Notes under the pieces: generated by a model | Told to the model about the DNA's origin: nothing | Databases searched by the model: none | What the model saw: the letters and a program-made list of their open reading frames with translations, nothing else | Made by a program: the position numbers and the translations under genes | Shown here: one piece after another, positions 1 to 5,792 of the stretch | Position numbering within the stretch: the first letter of the stretch is position 1 | Layout: every line of letters starts with the position of its first letter | DNA from: an uncultured Ruminococcus sp. | GTDB lineage: Bacteria; Bacillota; Clostridia; Oscillospirales; Ruminococcaceae | Length of the DNA: 7,244 nucleotides | Direction of reading: 5' to 3' | Assembly (NCBI GenBank): GCA_947178195.1 | Contig: CAMWXM010000146.1 | Coordinates: 1-7,244, forward strand

Positions 1-1205
1 ATAATATGCTGTTGGAGGAGGGCGAGATCCCCTACTACGAGCATGAGCAGAGAAACAAAAAGGATAAAGGGAAAAACGGAGACACTCTCAAAAAGGACGA
101 TCTTTTAAGACCTGCCGAGATCAAGGCCATACTTGACGAATATATAATCGGTCAGGACGAGGCGAAAAAGGTTCTGTCCGTTGCGGTCTACAACCACTAT
201 AAGAGAATTTTATCGGGCGGCGACAGGGAAAAGGACATTGAACTCCAGAAGAGCAACGTTTTGCTGTTAGGTCCTACGGGCGTGGGAAAAACCATGCTGG
301 CGCAGACCTTGGCAAGAATTCTGAACGTCCCCTTTGCCATTGCAGATGCCACTACCCTTACACAAGCGGGATATGTGGGTGAGGACGTGGAAAACGTACT
401 GTTAAGGCTTATACAGGCGGCTGAATTTGATATTGAGGCGGCGGAAAAGGGAATTATCTATATCGATGAGATTGACAAGATCTCCCGCCGTTCCGAAAAC
501 ACCTCCATCACAAGAGATGTAAGCGGTGAGGGCGTTCAGCAGGCACTGCTCAAGATAGTGGAGGGAACAGTGTCCAACGTTCCTCCCCAGGGCGGCAGAA
601 AACACCCCAACCAGGAATTTATCCAGATAAACACAAGAAACATTCTCTTTATCTGCGGCGGAGCATTTGAGGGAATCGAAAAGAACATCATTTCCCGAAT
701 CCATTCTTCCGCTTTGGGATTTGGCGCTGATGTGAAAAGCAAAAAGGAGCATACCTTGACCGAAGCTTTCCACGAAGCAGCGCCCGAGGATCTTGTAAGA
801 TACGGAATTATCCCCGAGCTGGTAGGCAGACTTCCCATTATGACCGTGTTGGACGAGCTGGACGAGGAAGCGCTGATAAAGATCCTTACCGAGCCTAAAA
901 ATGCTTTGATAAAGCAGTACACCTATCTTTTTGGCTTGGACGGCATAGAGCTGGAAATCCAGCCCGACGCGCTGAAGGAGATCGCCAAAAAGGCTGTCGA
1001 GAGAAAGACGGGCGCAAGAGGACTTCGCTCCATTGTTGAGGAGGTTCTCTCGGAAACCATGTTTGACGCCCCCACCGACGAAACTATCACAAAGGTAATA
1101 GTTACTGCGGATAATGTTAAAAACGGCACACAGCCCGAAAGAATTCACGAAAACAAAAAACAGGGAATTACCGCAAAGAAAACCTCCAAAAAGAATGCGG
1201 GCTGA
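1..1205 (+). CDS. clpX: ATP-dependent Clp protease ATP-binding subunit ClpX (5' end cut by window edge)
   Basis: ClpX is the AAA+ unfoldase that recognises tagged substrates and threads them into ClpP in the cytoplasm. The reading frame is open to the left edge: an Asn codon at 3-5 precedes the first ATG at 6. That ATG is probably internal, because the N-terminal zinc-binding domain of ClpX (about 50-60 residues with four Cys) is absent and must lie outside the window. Numbering from the ATG at 6: Walker A GPTGVGKT 89-96, pore-1 loop GYVG 122-125, Walker B IIYIDEID 150-157, RKH loop 198-200, arginine-finger segment GRLP 274-277, and sensor-2 GARGLRS 336-342. The ClpP-docking tripeptide is LGF (237-239) where E. 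coli has IGF, a conservative change. The C-terminus is a short Lys-rich tail. A terminator follows 14 bases after the stop, so guaA is a separate unit. Identity is very secure; partial only because of the window. Confidence 0.97.
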   Translation, partial: NMLLEEGEIPYYEHEQRNKKDKGKNGDTLKKDDLLRPAEIKAILDEYIIGQDEAKKVLSVAVYNHYKRILSGGDREKDIELQKSNVLLLGPTGVGKTMLAQTLARILNVPFAIADATTLTQAGYVGEDVENVLLRLIQAAEFDIEAAEKGIIYIDEIDKISRRSENTSITRDVSGEGVQQALLKIVEGTVSNVPPQGGRKHPNQEFIQINTRNILFICGGAFEGIEKNIISRIHSSALGFGADVKSKKEHTLTEAFHEAAPEDLVRYGIIPELVGRLPIMTVLDELDEEALIKILTEPKNALIKQYTYLFGLDGIELEIQPDALKEIAKKAVERKTGARGLRSIVEEVLSETMFDAPTDETITKVIVTADNVKNGTQPERIHENKKQGITAKKTSKKNAG

Positions 1206-1219
1206 TTGCCTTAACAAAC

Positions 1220-1264
1220 AAAAACCACGATTTTACCGATTTATATTGGAAAATTGTGGTTTTT
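1220..1264 (+). terminator. Rho-independent terminator after clpX
   Basis: The arms 1220-1234 and 1250-1264 are complementary over 15 pairs with one G-U pair (G1229). The apex can add a CC/GG pairing (1236-1237 with 1248-1249). The left arm starts with five A and the right arm ends in five T, so it can act in either direction. It sits 14 bases after the clpX stop and before the guaA promoter, which separates the two transcription units. Confidence 0.75.
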
Positions 1265-1285
1265 CGATAATATACGATTTTTGCA

Positions 1286-1314
1286 TTGCCAAAACCTTGA
1301 AATTATGATACAAT
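1286..1314 (+). promoter_or_regulatory. Sigma-A-type promoter of guaA
   Basis: TTGCCA (1286-1291) and TACAAT (1309-1314) each match the -35 and -10 consensus at five of six positions and lie 17 bases apart. An overlapping pair, TTGCAT (1281-1286) with TATGAT (1304-1309), also has 17-base spacing and may be an alternative start. Initiation near 1320 would give a leader of only about 25 nt, so there is no room for a purine riboswitch or attenuator. Confidence 0.7.
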
Positions 1315-1345
1315 ATACAAAAGCATCAAAAGGAAGGAAACGAAA

Positions 1346-2887
1346 ATGAATAACGAGCTTGTACTTGTCATTGACTTTGGCGGTCAGTATAACCAGCTGA
1401 TCGCAAGAAGAGTAAGAGAACACAATATTTACTGCGAGGTGATCTCCTACAAAACTCCCGTGGCGGAAATCAAGGCGAAAAATCCCAAGGGCATTATCTT
1501 TACGGGCGGCCCCAATAGTGTATATCTTGATACCTCTCCCAGAATGCCCAAGGAAATTTTTGAGATAGGCGTTCCTATTTTGGGTATATGCTATGGAGTA
1601 CATTTTTTGGTTTACGGTCTTGACGGTGTTATTGGCAAGGCAAACGAAAATTCCGCAGCGGAGTTTGGCAGAACGGATTGTATTTTTGACACAGACTGCC
1701 CCATATTTGAGGGACTTCGTGAAAAGTCGGTAGTGTGGATGAGCCACAACGACTACATAGAAAAGCTTCCCGAGGGCTTTACGGCGGCGGGACACAGCGA
1801 CAAATGTCCTTATGCCGCAATAGCAAACAATGAAAAGAAATTTTACGGAGTACAGTTCCACCCCGAGGTAAACCACACGGAGCAGGGCAAGGAGATCCTC
1901 GGAAACTTCCTGTACAAGGTCTGCGGCTGCAAGGGCGACTGGACAATGGAGAACTACGCCAAAACTGCCATAGCGCAGATCCGTGAAAAGGTAGGCAAGG
2001 GAAAGGTGCTGCTGGCACTGTCGGGCGGTGTTGACAGCTCGGTAGCCTGCGCTCTCCTGTCCAAGGCTGTGGGAGATCAGCTTACCTGCGTTTTTGTAGA
2101 TCACGGCTTTATGCGCAAAAACGAGGGCGATGAGGTGGAAGCGGCATTTAAGGACTGGAATGTGAACTTCATAAGAGTTGACGCCTCCGACCGCTTCATA
2201 GGCAAGCTGGAAGGCGTTTCCGACCCCGAAACCAAGCGCAAGACCATAGGCGAGGAGTTTATAAGGGTATTTGAGGAGGAAGCCAAGAAGATAGGCAAGG
2301 TGGATTATCTTGTTCAAGGCACGATCTATCCTGACGTTATCGAAAGCGGCTTGGGCGACGCGGCGGTCATCAAATCCCACCACAATGTAGGCGGACTTCC
2401 CGACTGCGTTGATTTTAAGGAGATAATAGAGCCTCTCAGACTGCTGTTTAAGGACGAGGTAAGAAAGCTTGGCACAGAGCTTGGACTTGCCGATTATCTG
2501 GTATGGCGCCAGCCTTTCCCCGGTCCGGGACTTGCTATAAGAATAATCGGCGAGATAACAAGAGAGAAACTGCGCATACTTCAGGACGCTGACTATATTT
2601 TCCGTGAGGAGATTGCTAATGCTGGGCTTGACCGCAGTATCAACCAATATTTTGCAGTGCTGACAAATATGCGCTCGGTGGGCGTTATGGGGGACGGAAG
2701 AACTTATGACTATACGCTGGCATTAAGAGGAGTTACAACTACCGACTTTATGACGGCAGATTTTGCGAGAATACCCTATGAGGTATTGGAAAAGGCAAGC
2801 GTGAGAATTGTGAATGAGGTAAAAAACATAAATAGAGTTGTCTACGATATAACCAGCAAGCCGCCGGCTACTATCGAGTGGGAATAA
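1346..2887 (+). CDS. guaA: GMP synthase (glutamine-hydrolysing)
   Basis: GuaA converts XMP, ATP and glutamine to GMP in the cytoplasm. The 513 residues match the usual bacterial length. An N-terminal class I glutamine amidotransferase domain (about 1-195) carries the nucleophile Cys82 in GICYG and the His172/Glu174 pair in FHPE. The ATP-pyrophosphatase domain (about 200-385) has the P-loop SGGVDSS at 226-232. The C-terminal dimerisation domain (about 386-513) contains PFPGPGL (390-396) and ends in the family-typical KPPATIEWE. The start is set by AGGAAGG at 1331-1337, eight bases before the ATG. Two positions look unusual: the amidotransferase loop reads YGVH rather than the usual YGMQ, and the MSHGD motif reads MSHND (132-136). 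No hairpin-plus-T terminator is seen after the stop. Base composition drops sharply here, and degenerate copies of this gene's 3' end recur at about 3842-3977 and 4785-4811. Confidence 0.98.
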   Translation: MNNELVLVIDFGGQYNQLIARRVREHNIYCEVISYKTPVAEIKAKNPKGIIFTGGPNSVYLDTSPRMPKEIFEIGVPILGICYGVHFLVYGLDGVIGKANENSAAEFGRTDCIFDTDCPIFEGLREKSVVWMSHNDYIEKLPEGFTAAGHSDKCPYAAIANNEKKFYGVQFHPEVNHTEQGKEILGNFLYKVCGCKGDWTMENYAKTAIAQIREKVGKGKVLLALSGGVDSSVACALLSKAVGDQLTCVFVDHGFMRKNEGDEVEAAFKDWNVNFIRVDASDRFIGKLEGVSDPETKRKTIGEEFIRVFEEEAKKIGKVDYLVQGTIYPDVIESGLGDAAVIKSHHNVGGLPDCVDFKEIIEPLRLLFKDEVRKLGTELGLADYLVWRQPFPGPGLAIRIIGEITREKLRILQDADYIFREEIANAGLDRSINQYFAVLTNMRSVGVMGDGRTYDYTLALRGVTTTDFMTADFARIPYEVLEKASVRIVNEVKNINRVVYDITSKPPATIEWE

Positions 2888-2976
2888 GAATAATTTCAAG
2901 TGGTTTGCAAGAAGGAAATATGCGGTTAAGTAATTTTCCGTGTATTGTAATTTAACTTGACATATCAACACAATGA

Positions 2977-2982
2977 TAGGAG
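2977..2982 (+). promoter_or_regulatory. Ribosome binding site that decides the start of the next gene
   Basis: TAGGAG at 2977-2982 is the only Shine-Dalgarno-like site before the hypothetical gene. It lies inside the frame that would begin with the TTG at 2957, and 13 bases before the ATG at 2996 (19 before a second ATG at 3002). The spacing is long but favours 2996 over the TTG, which has no ribosome site upstream. Confidence 0.45.
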
Positions 2983-2995
2983 ATTAAGCTCATCT

Positions 2996-3607
2996 ATGAA
3001 AATGAAAAATGATTTAGATGTATTTAATTCTCTATATATTTATGGCAATGAAGAAAAATTAGATGCGCTGCTAAGCCAAATATATACTTCTGTAATATCA
3101 CAGATTGAAATTCAAACGAAAAAAGGAAAAAATATAGGCGGAAAATTTAAGGGAGGGCTAAATAAAATATTTAGCAAATTAGGATTACCAGAAATTGAGA
3201 TGGAGTTCCAAGGAAATATAGAACATGAAAATATAAAATCAGTGGTCTCTTCTATCACGTTTGATTCCAAAATTGAAATGTTAATATCATATTACAAAAT
3301 GAATGGCCGATATCCATGTATTGATTTGCTACATGGAGATAATTACGAATATATTAACAACAAAAAAATTAATAAGGAAAAACATTTTGAGGGATCTTTA
3401 GTTGGTGTTGTAGTTGGGAAATTTGCAGCTAAAAGAATTTATCCACCCGTTGAGTCAGTAATTTCCTTAGCAGATGATGTTAAAAACTTTGAATTCCGTC
3501 GAACGATTGGAATTAAGAATTCATTAAAAGTAACTATTTTTAAAGATTTTGCCTATGAAAGTAATAATTTATGGAATCTATACACAGTTAGATGTAATGA
3601 AATTTAA
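2996..3607 (+). CDS. Hypothetical protein, probably truncated by an in-frame stop
   Basis: I cannot assign a function. The 203 residues begin with MKMKNDLD and contain no signal peptide or membrane segment. Residues 17-36 (GNEEKLDALLSQIYTSVIS) form an acidic amphipathic helix, followed by a Lys/Gly-rich stretch (42-54). A mixed alpha/beta middle leads to a second part (about 133-203) rich in beta-type residues (GSLVGVVVGKF). The order 'LD-x-LLSQ-I', Gly-rich linker, then a beta domain loosely recalls DUF6414-type proteins; this is a weak suggestion from memory. The frame runs on after the TAA at 3605-3607 for a further 52 codons that look like the genuine C-terminus (next entry), so the gene is probably disrupted by one nonsense change. 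A TTG at 2957 would extend it by 13 codons but has no ribosome site. It is far richer in AT than guaA 108 bases upstream, which suggests acquired DNA. Confidence 0.55.
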   Translation: MKMKNDLDVFNSLYIYGNEEKLDALLSQIYTSVISQIEIQTKKGKNIGGKFKGGLNKIFSKLGLPEIEMEFQGNIEHENIKSVVSSITFDSKIEMLISYYKMNGRYPCIDLLHGDNYEYINNKKINKEKHFEGSLVGVVVGKFAAKRIYPPVESVISLADDVKNFEFRRTIGIKNSLKVTIFKDFAYESNNLWNLYTVRCNEI

Positions 3608-3766
3608 GGAGAAATCCCTATCCTAATCGGTAATATTAGAACTGTTAGTCAATATGGATTACTTAAATTATATAAGCAGTCGGAATATTTGATCGAGGCG
3701 ATTGGTGTTTTGAGTTGGAAAAACAATATGGTGGTATGTGATCCTATTGCATTTAAATTATTATAA
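3608..3766 (+). pseudogene. C-terminal remainder of the preceding gene, beyond its in-frame TAA
   Basis: In the same frame as the gene ending at 3607, the next 52 codons are open to a second TAA (3764-3766). They read as ordinary protein: GEIPILIGNIRTVSQYG, then a Leu/Tyr-rich helix, then IEAIGVLSW and CDPIAFKLL. There is no ATG with a ribosome site at its start. The two pieces together give 255 residues plus the stop. A single-base change of AAA, GAA or CAA to TAA at codon 204 would explain the break. Readthrough or a sequencing error are the alternatives. Codon and base use match the upstream part. Confidence 0.55.
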
Positions 3767-3799
3767 ATCATTCTACTATTGAAGCATTGTTACATCAAG

Positions 3800-3829
3800 T
3801 TGATAAATCTTTAGCGCTATAGTTATAAT
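3800..3829 (+). promoter_or_regulatory. Candidate promoter ahead of the DUF3788/DUF3795 gene
   Basis: TTGATA (3800-3805) and a perfect TATAAT (3824-3829) are 18 bases apart. Transcription from about 3836 would run through the guaA remnant into the gene at 4025 with a long leader of about 190 nt. It lies at or just before the upstream limit of the guaA remnant, so part of it may be decayed guaA sequence that has become a promoter by chance. Confidence 0.45.
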
Positions 3830-3841
3830 ACTTAAATATCA

Positions 3842-3977
3842 TACAGCATTATCCCGAGCGAAACTATGTCTGTTATCAGCGGCGATAACAAGAGGGTATA
3901 TAGACTGTATAATATGAATCATTCAAATACACAGATAAGGCAGATAATAATTTCTAAGCCTTGTCGAGTGGGAGTGA
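3842..3977 (+). pseudogene. Degenerate guaA 3'-end remnant (GuaA C-terminus with small deletions)
   Basis: In the frame through 3863-3961 the translation tracks the GuaA C-terminus. T-M-S-V-I-S-G-D-N-K-R-V-Y corresponds to T-T-x-D-F-M-T-A-D-x-A-R-I-P-Y (464-478 of the intact protein). After a gap, N-M-N-H-S-N corresponds to the region that reads NEVDHIN in B. subtilis GuaA, and I-I-I-S-K-P corresponds to Y-D-I-T-S-K-P. The frame then shifts (an apparent 8-nt deletion between the P codon at 3959 and 3963) into GTC-GAG-TGG-GAG-TGA, V-E-W-E-stop, at 3963-3977. The 10-mer TCGAGTGGGA (3964-3973) is identical to 2874-2883 at the end of the intact gene. Before 3863 the match is weaker, with GCATTA at 3846-3851 aligning with 2739-2744; it may reach back to about 3775 (D-K-S-L like D-R-S-I). 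It diverges from the local guaA, so it may come from another species' gene. Confidence 0.6.
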
Positions 3978-3983
3978 TGAAAT
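3966..3983 (+). repeat. Direct repeat at a guaA-tail junction (copy A)
   Basis: GAGTGGGAGTGATGAAAT at 3966-3983 matches 4800-4817 at 17 of 18 bases. The repeat covers the last two codons and stop of the guaA-like tail plus six bases beyond it. It could be the core of an attachment site or the scar of a duplication. The first ten or so bases also match the end of intact guaA. Confidence 0.55.
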
Positions 3984-4024
3984 GGGATTTAATCAGAAAA
4001 TACCAGAAGATATGGGGGTATCTT

Positions 4025-4750
4025 ATGACTATTCTTGAACAGATAAGCCATGAAACAATGGTATTTATGCGTGGCAAATACCGTTTGGACGAAATCGGAG
4101 ATGGTAAAGATGAATTAAAATTTAAACAAGGTCAAAAGACTATTGTCACGATATACATTCATGATGATAAATTTACTTTTTTAATTATATTTGGTAAAAA
4201 AGAGCGTGAATGTTTTGAAATTCAGAAAAGCACATTTTCCAAATATGTGCGTGATTACTATGACAATTCAAAAACTTATCATGATGGAAAATGGATGTTT
4301 ATTGATGTAAACACTTTAGAGCAATTAGAAGAGGTCAAAAAGCTAATACTAATTAAAAAGAAGCCTAATCGTAAACTTTTTCCAAAGGAAAATGCGTTAT
4401 ATTCCAAATGTGGTCAGCGTTGTGATTTGTGTGTTCATTATATTCATATAAGTGAAGAAATGCGGACTACTATGGAAACACAATTAAGTAAAATGTGGGG
4501 GCAAACAGATTGGAGTATGCGTTGCGAAGGGTGCTATAGTGAAAATTGCTATTGTAAAGATGAACTGTGTAATGCGAAAGAGTGTGCATCGAAGAAGGAA
4601 TTGGCAGAGTGCAGAAAGTGTGGGGAATTTCCATGTATTAAGGCAACAGCTGCGGATTATCGCTCTATGATACACACGGAGGTGCATTATGCTGATGAGA
4701 TAACTTGGGGAATTCTCCCATATGTTCCTATGCAATATGAAGACCAGTAA
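4025..4750 (+). CDS. DUF3788 and DUF3795 two-domain cysteine-rich protein
   Basis: No reaction is known for either domain. From the ATG at 4025 the protein has 241 residues. Residues about 1-115 resemble DUF3788: a charged strand region (KTIVTIYI, FTFLIIFGKKERECFE), then the signature-like YYDNSKTYHDGKWMFIDV and a helix ending in LILIKKKPNRK. Residues about 125-215 resemble DUF3795: twelve Cys, including C-x3-C-x2-C (129, 133, 136), C-x2-C-x4-C-x-C (167, 170, 175, 177) and C-x2-C-x4-C near 196-204, which suggests metal binding. The frame is open back to 3866, but that upstream part is guaA remnant, so the start must be 3977 (overlapping the remnant's stop) or 4025. Neither has a classic ribosome site; GGGGG at 4014-4018 lies six bases before 4025. 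It is one of two intact genes in the accessory part and is flanked on both sides by guaA-tail copies. Domain names are from memory. Confidence 0.7.
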   Translation: MTILEQISHETMVFMRGKYRLDEIGDGKDELKFKQGQKTIVTIYIHDDKFTFLIIFGKKERECFEIQKSTFSKYVRDYYDNSKTYHDGKWMFIDVNTLEQLEEVKKLILIKKKPNRKLFPKENALYSKCGQRCDLCVHYIHISEEMRTTMETQLSKMWGQTDWSMRCEGCYSENCYCKDELCNAKECASKKELAECRKCGEFPCIKATAADYRSMIHTEVHYADEITWGILPYVPMQYEDQ

Positions 4751-4784
4751 GCAATGGCAGCTTTGTCGTTTGAAACTGTGGAGA

Positions 4785-4811
4785 AGTAAAAGACACGCTG
4801 AGTTGGAGTGA
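4785..4811 (+). pseudogene. Short second guaA 3'-tail remnant
   Basis: Read from 4785 the codons give S-K-R-H-A-E-L-E-stop, against S-K-P-P-A-T-I-E-W-E-stop of GuaA: two codons are missing and W became L (TGG to TTG). On its own this is short, but the nucleotides around the stop match the first remnant almost exactly (see the 18-nt repeat). It lies between the DUF3788/DUF3795 gene and the ribosome site of the histidine-phosphatase pseudogene. Confidence 0.45.
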
Positions 4812-4817
4812 TGAAAT
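4800..4817 (+). repeat. Direct repeat at a guaA-tail junction (copy B)
   Basis: GAGTTGGAGTGATGAAAT, 17 of 18 bases identical to 3966-3983. The two copies bracket the DUF3788/DUF3795 gene exactly (834 bases apart), as expected if that gene arrived as one unit at a guaA-end site. Confidence 0.55.
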
Positions 4818-4830
4818 AGTAGGAGTTGCG

Positions 4831-4837
4831 AAGGAGG
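4831..4837 (+). promoter_or_regulatory. Ribosome binding site of the histidine-phosphatase pseudogene
   Basis: AAGGAGG, six bases before the ATG at 4844. This near-perfect site fixes the original start of the broken gene and shows that the later ATG at 5154 is internal. Confidence 0.75.
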
Positions 4838-4843
4838 ATTCTT

Positions 4844-5450
4844 ATGAAAACAATTATTACTATTCAACATACACAGTCAGTTCACCATACAAATGGTATG
4901 GTTGGTTCTTAGACGGATTGGGAATTATCAGAACTAGGGGTGAAACAAGCAAATAGAATTGGAGAAAAGTTAAAAGCAGAGCTGTCTGACAAAAGTTTGT
5001 AATGTATTCATCTGATTTACTACGTGCAAGACAGGCGGCTGAAAATATTGGTAAATATTTAGGTTTATCCCCTTTTTAAGAACAGAATTACGAGAAAGAA
5101 ATCTTGGCAGATGTTGTGGCAAATCAATTCAATGGCTTCGTGAAAATCTTGAAATGCAAGAGAAAACTATTGATGATAGATTGTTTTCTGATGCGAAAAG
5201 CCGCAGGGATGAGTGGAACAGATTGAAACCATTTTTTGATGAAGTAATGACAGGTGATGATGAAAATATAATAATTGTTTCTCATGGAGATTTGTTAAGT
5301 GTCTTTAATACAATGTTTCTTGGGCTAAGTGTTGAAACTATAAACGCAAGTGAAATATTTGGACTTGCTGGTGGAGTTTCATTTATGTTTGAAAACAATG
5401 ATGGGAAAAGATTTATAAAGAGAATAAGCGATATGTCTTATATTAATTAA
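4844..5450 (+). pseudogene. Histidine phosphatase (phosphoglycerate mutase-like) family, broken by one stop and two frameshifts
   Basis: The intact form would be a 202-residue histidine-acid phosphatase of the branch that begins MKTIITIQHTQS, where QHT takes the place of the usual RHG and His9 is the phospho-acceptor. Three lesions are visible. TAG at 4910-4912 stands where the family has Trp (GS-W-TDW). One T is missing near 4997-4999, so the frame moves and resumes as VMYSSDLLRARQAAENIGKYLGLSP. One T is missing in the T run 5073-5077, after which LRTELRERNLGRCCGKSIQWL continues to the stop at 5448-5450. The second catalytic His lies in IIIVSHGD (codon at 5283-5285), and the end GGVSFMFE...RISDMSYIN is preserved. 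Adding one T at each deletion and reading TGG for TAG restores one frame. The open piece 5154-5450 is only the C-terminal half. Substrate is unknown. Confidence 0.85.
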
Positions 5451-5540
5451 AGTTTGTATAGTAAGAGAACATATTTGTTATTTTTTCTTTAGCGATATGA
5501 AAAACAAAGTGCTATCGCCATGTAATAAGAGCATTTAAGG

Positions 5541-5570
5541 AAAAAATCGGTGCATGGTTAATGATTTTTT
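5541..5570 (+). terminator. Weak A/T hairpin, possible terminator of the pseudogene transcript
   Basis: aaaaaatc (5541-5548) pairs perfectly with gatttttt (5563-5570) around a 14-base loop. The pairing is eight bases with only one G-C pair, and the T run is part of the stem, so it is a poor terminator by usual criteria. Confidence 0.2.
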
Positions 5571-5642
5571 GTGCTTTAGTCCTTTTAAAAGTCTTATTTT
5601 TCAAGATTTTTTGGACGTAAAAAAGACGTAATGGTATTTTAT

Positions 5643-5668
5643 GCCTTTATCCTCAAAAAAAGGCTTTT
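5643..5668 (+). terminator. Candidate rho-independent terminator
   Basis: gccttt (5643-5648) pairs with aaaggc (5659-5664) around a 10-base loop, followed by TTTTA. The six-pair stem is short. It is placed sensibly between the histidine-phosphatase pseudogene and the gene at 5798. Confidence 0.35.
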
Positions 5669-5721
5669 ACTGTGTAACTGAGTAACATTTCAAAAATGGG
5701 GTGTCAATTTATTGGGCAGGT

Positions 5722-5738
5722 AATCAATTAGATTGATT
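5722..5738. promoter_or_regulatory. Perfect 7-bp dyad, possible operator before the 409-residue gene
   Basis: aatcaat (5722-5728), spacer tag, attgatt (5732-5738) is an exact inverted repeat 60 bases before the start codon at 5798. A TATTAT (5769-5774) downstream could be a -10 element, but no good -35 is seen at 16-18 bases. A repressor site is possible; an AT-rich chance palindrome is the alternative. Confidence 0.3.
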
Positions 5739-5787
5739 GATGTATATGAAACATTAGTTTTTTATGAGTATTATATCGCCAAACTAT

Positions 5788-5792
5788 GGAGG
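5788..5792 (+). promoter_or_regulatory. Ribosome binding site of the 409-residue gene
   Basis: GGAGG, five bases before the ATG at 5798. This fixes the start and supports that the gene is expressed. Confidence 0.75.

Noticed and set aside
1265..1345. Purine riboswitch upstream of guaA
   Set aside because: The promoter lies so close to the gene that the leader is only about 25 nt, too short for an aptamer.
1241..2647. Long minus-strand open frame opposite guaA
   Set aside because: It lies antisense to an unmistakable guaA, has no family resemblance and no ribosome site; a by-product of codon usage. The same holds for the minus-strand frame 402-1217 opposite clpX.
2957..2995. TTG start at 2957 for the hypothetical gene
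   Set aside because: No ribosome site before it; the only one (TAGGAG 2977-2982) lies after it and serves the ATG at 2996. TTGACA here matches a -35 box, but no -10 is found at proper spacing.
3866..3976. Extending the DUF3788/DUF3795 protein to the ATG at 3866 (294 residues)
   Set aside because: No ribosome site precedes 3866, the extra residues track the GuaA C-terminus rather than DUF3788, and they contain the remnant's I-S-K-P motif.
5154..5450. Stand-alone 98-residue gene from the ATG at 5154
   Set aside because: It is the C-terminal half of the histidine-phosphatase pseudogene, has no ribosome site, and lacks the first catalytic His.
5614..5631. gacgtaa direct repeat as a CRISPR-like or attachment repeat
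   Set aside because: Only two 7-base copies 11 bases apart in AT-rich DNA; no further units, and no match to the guaA end.
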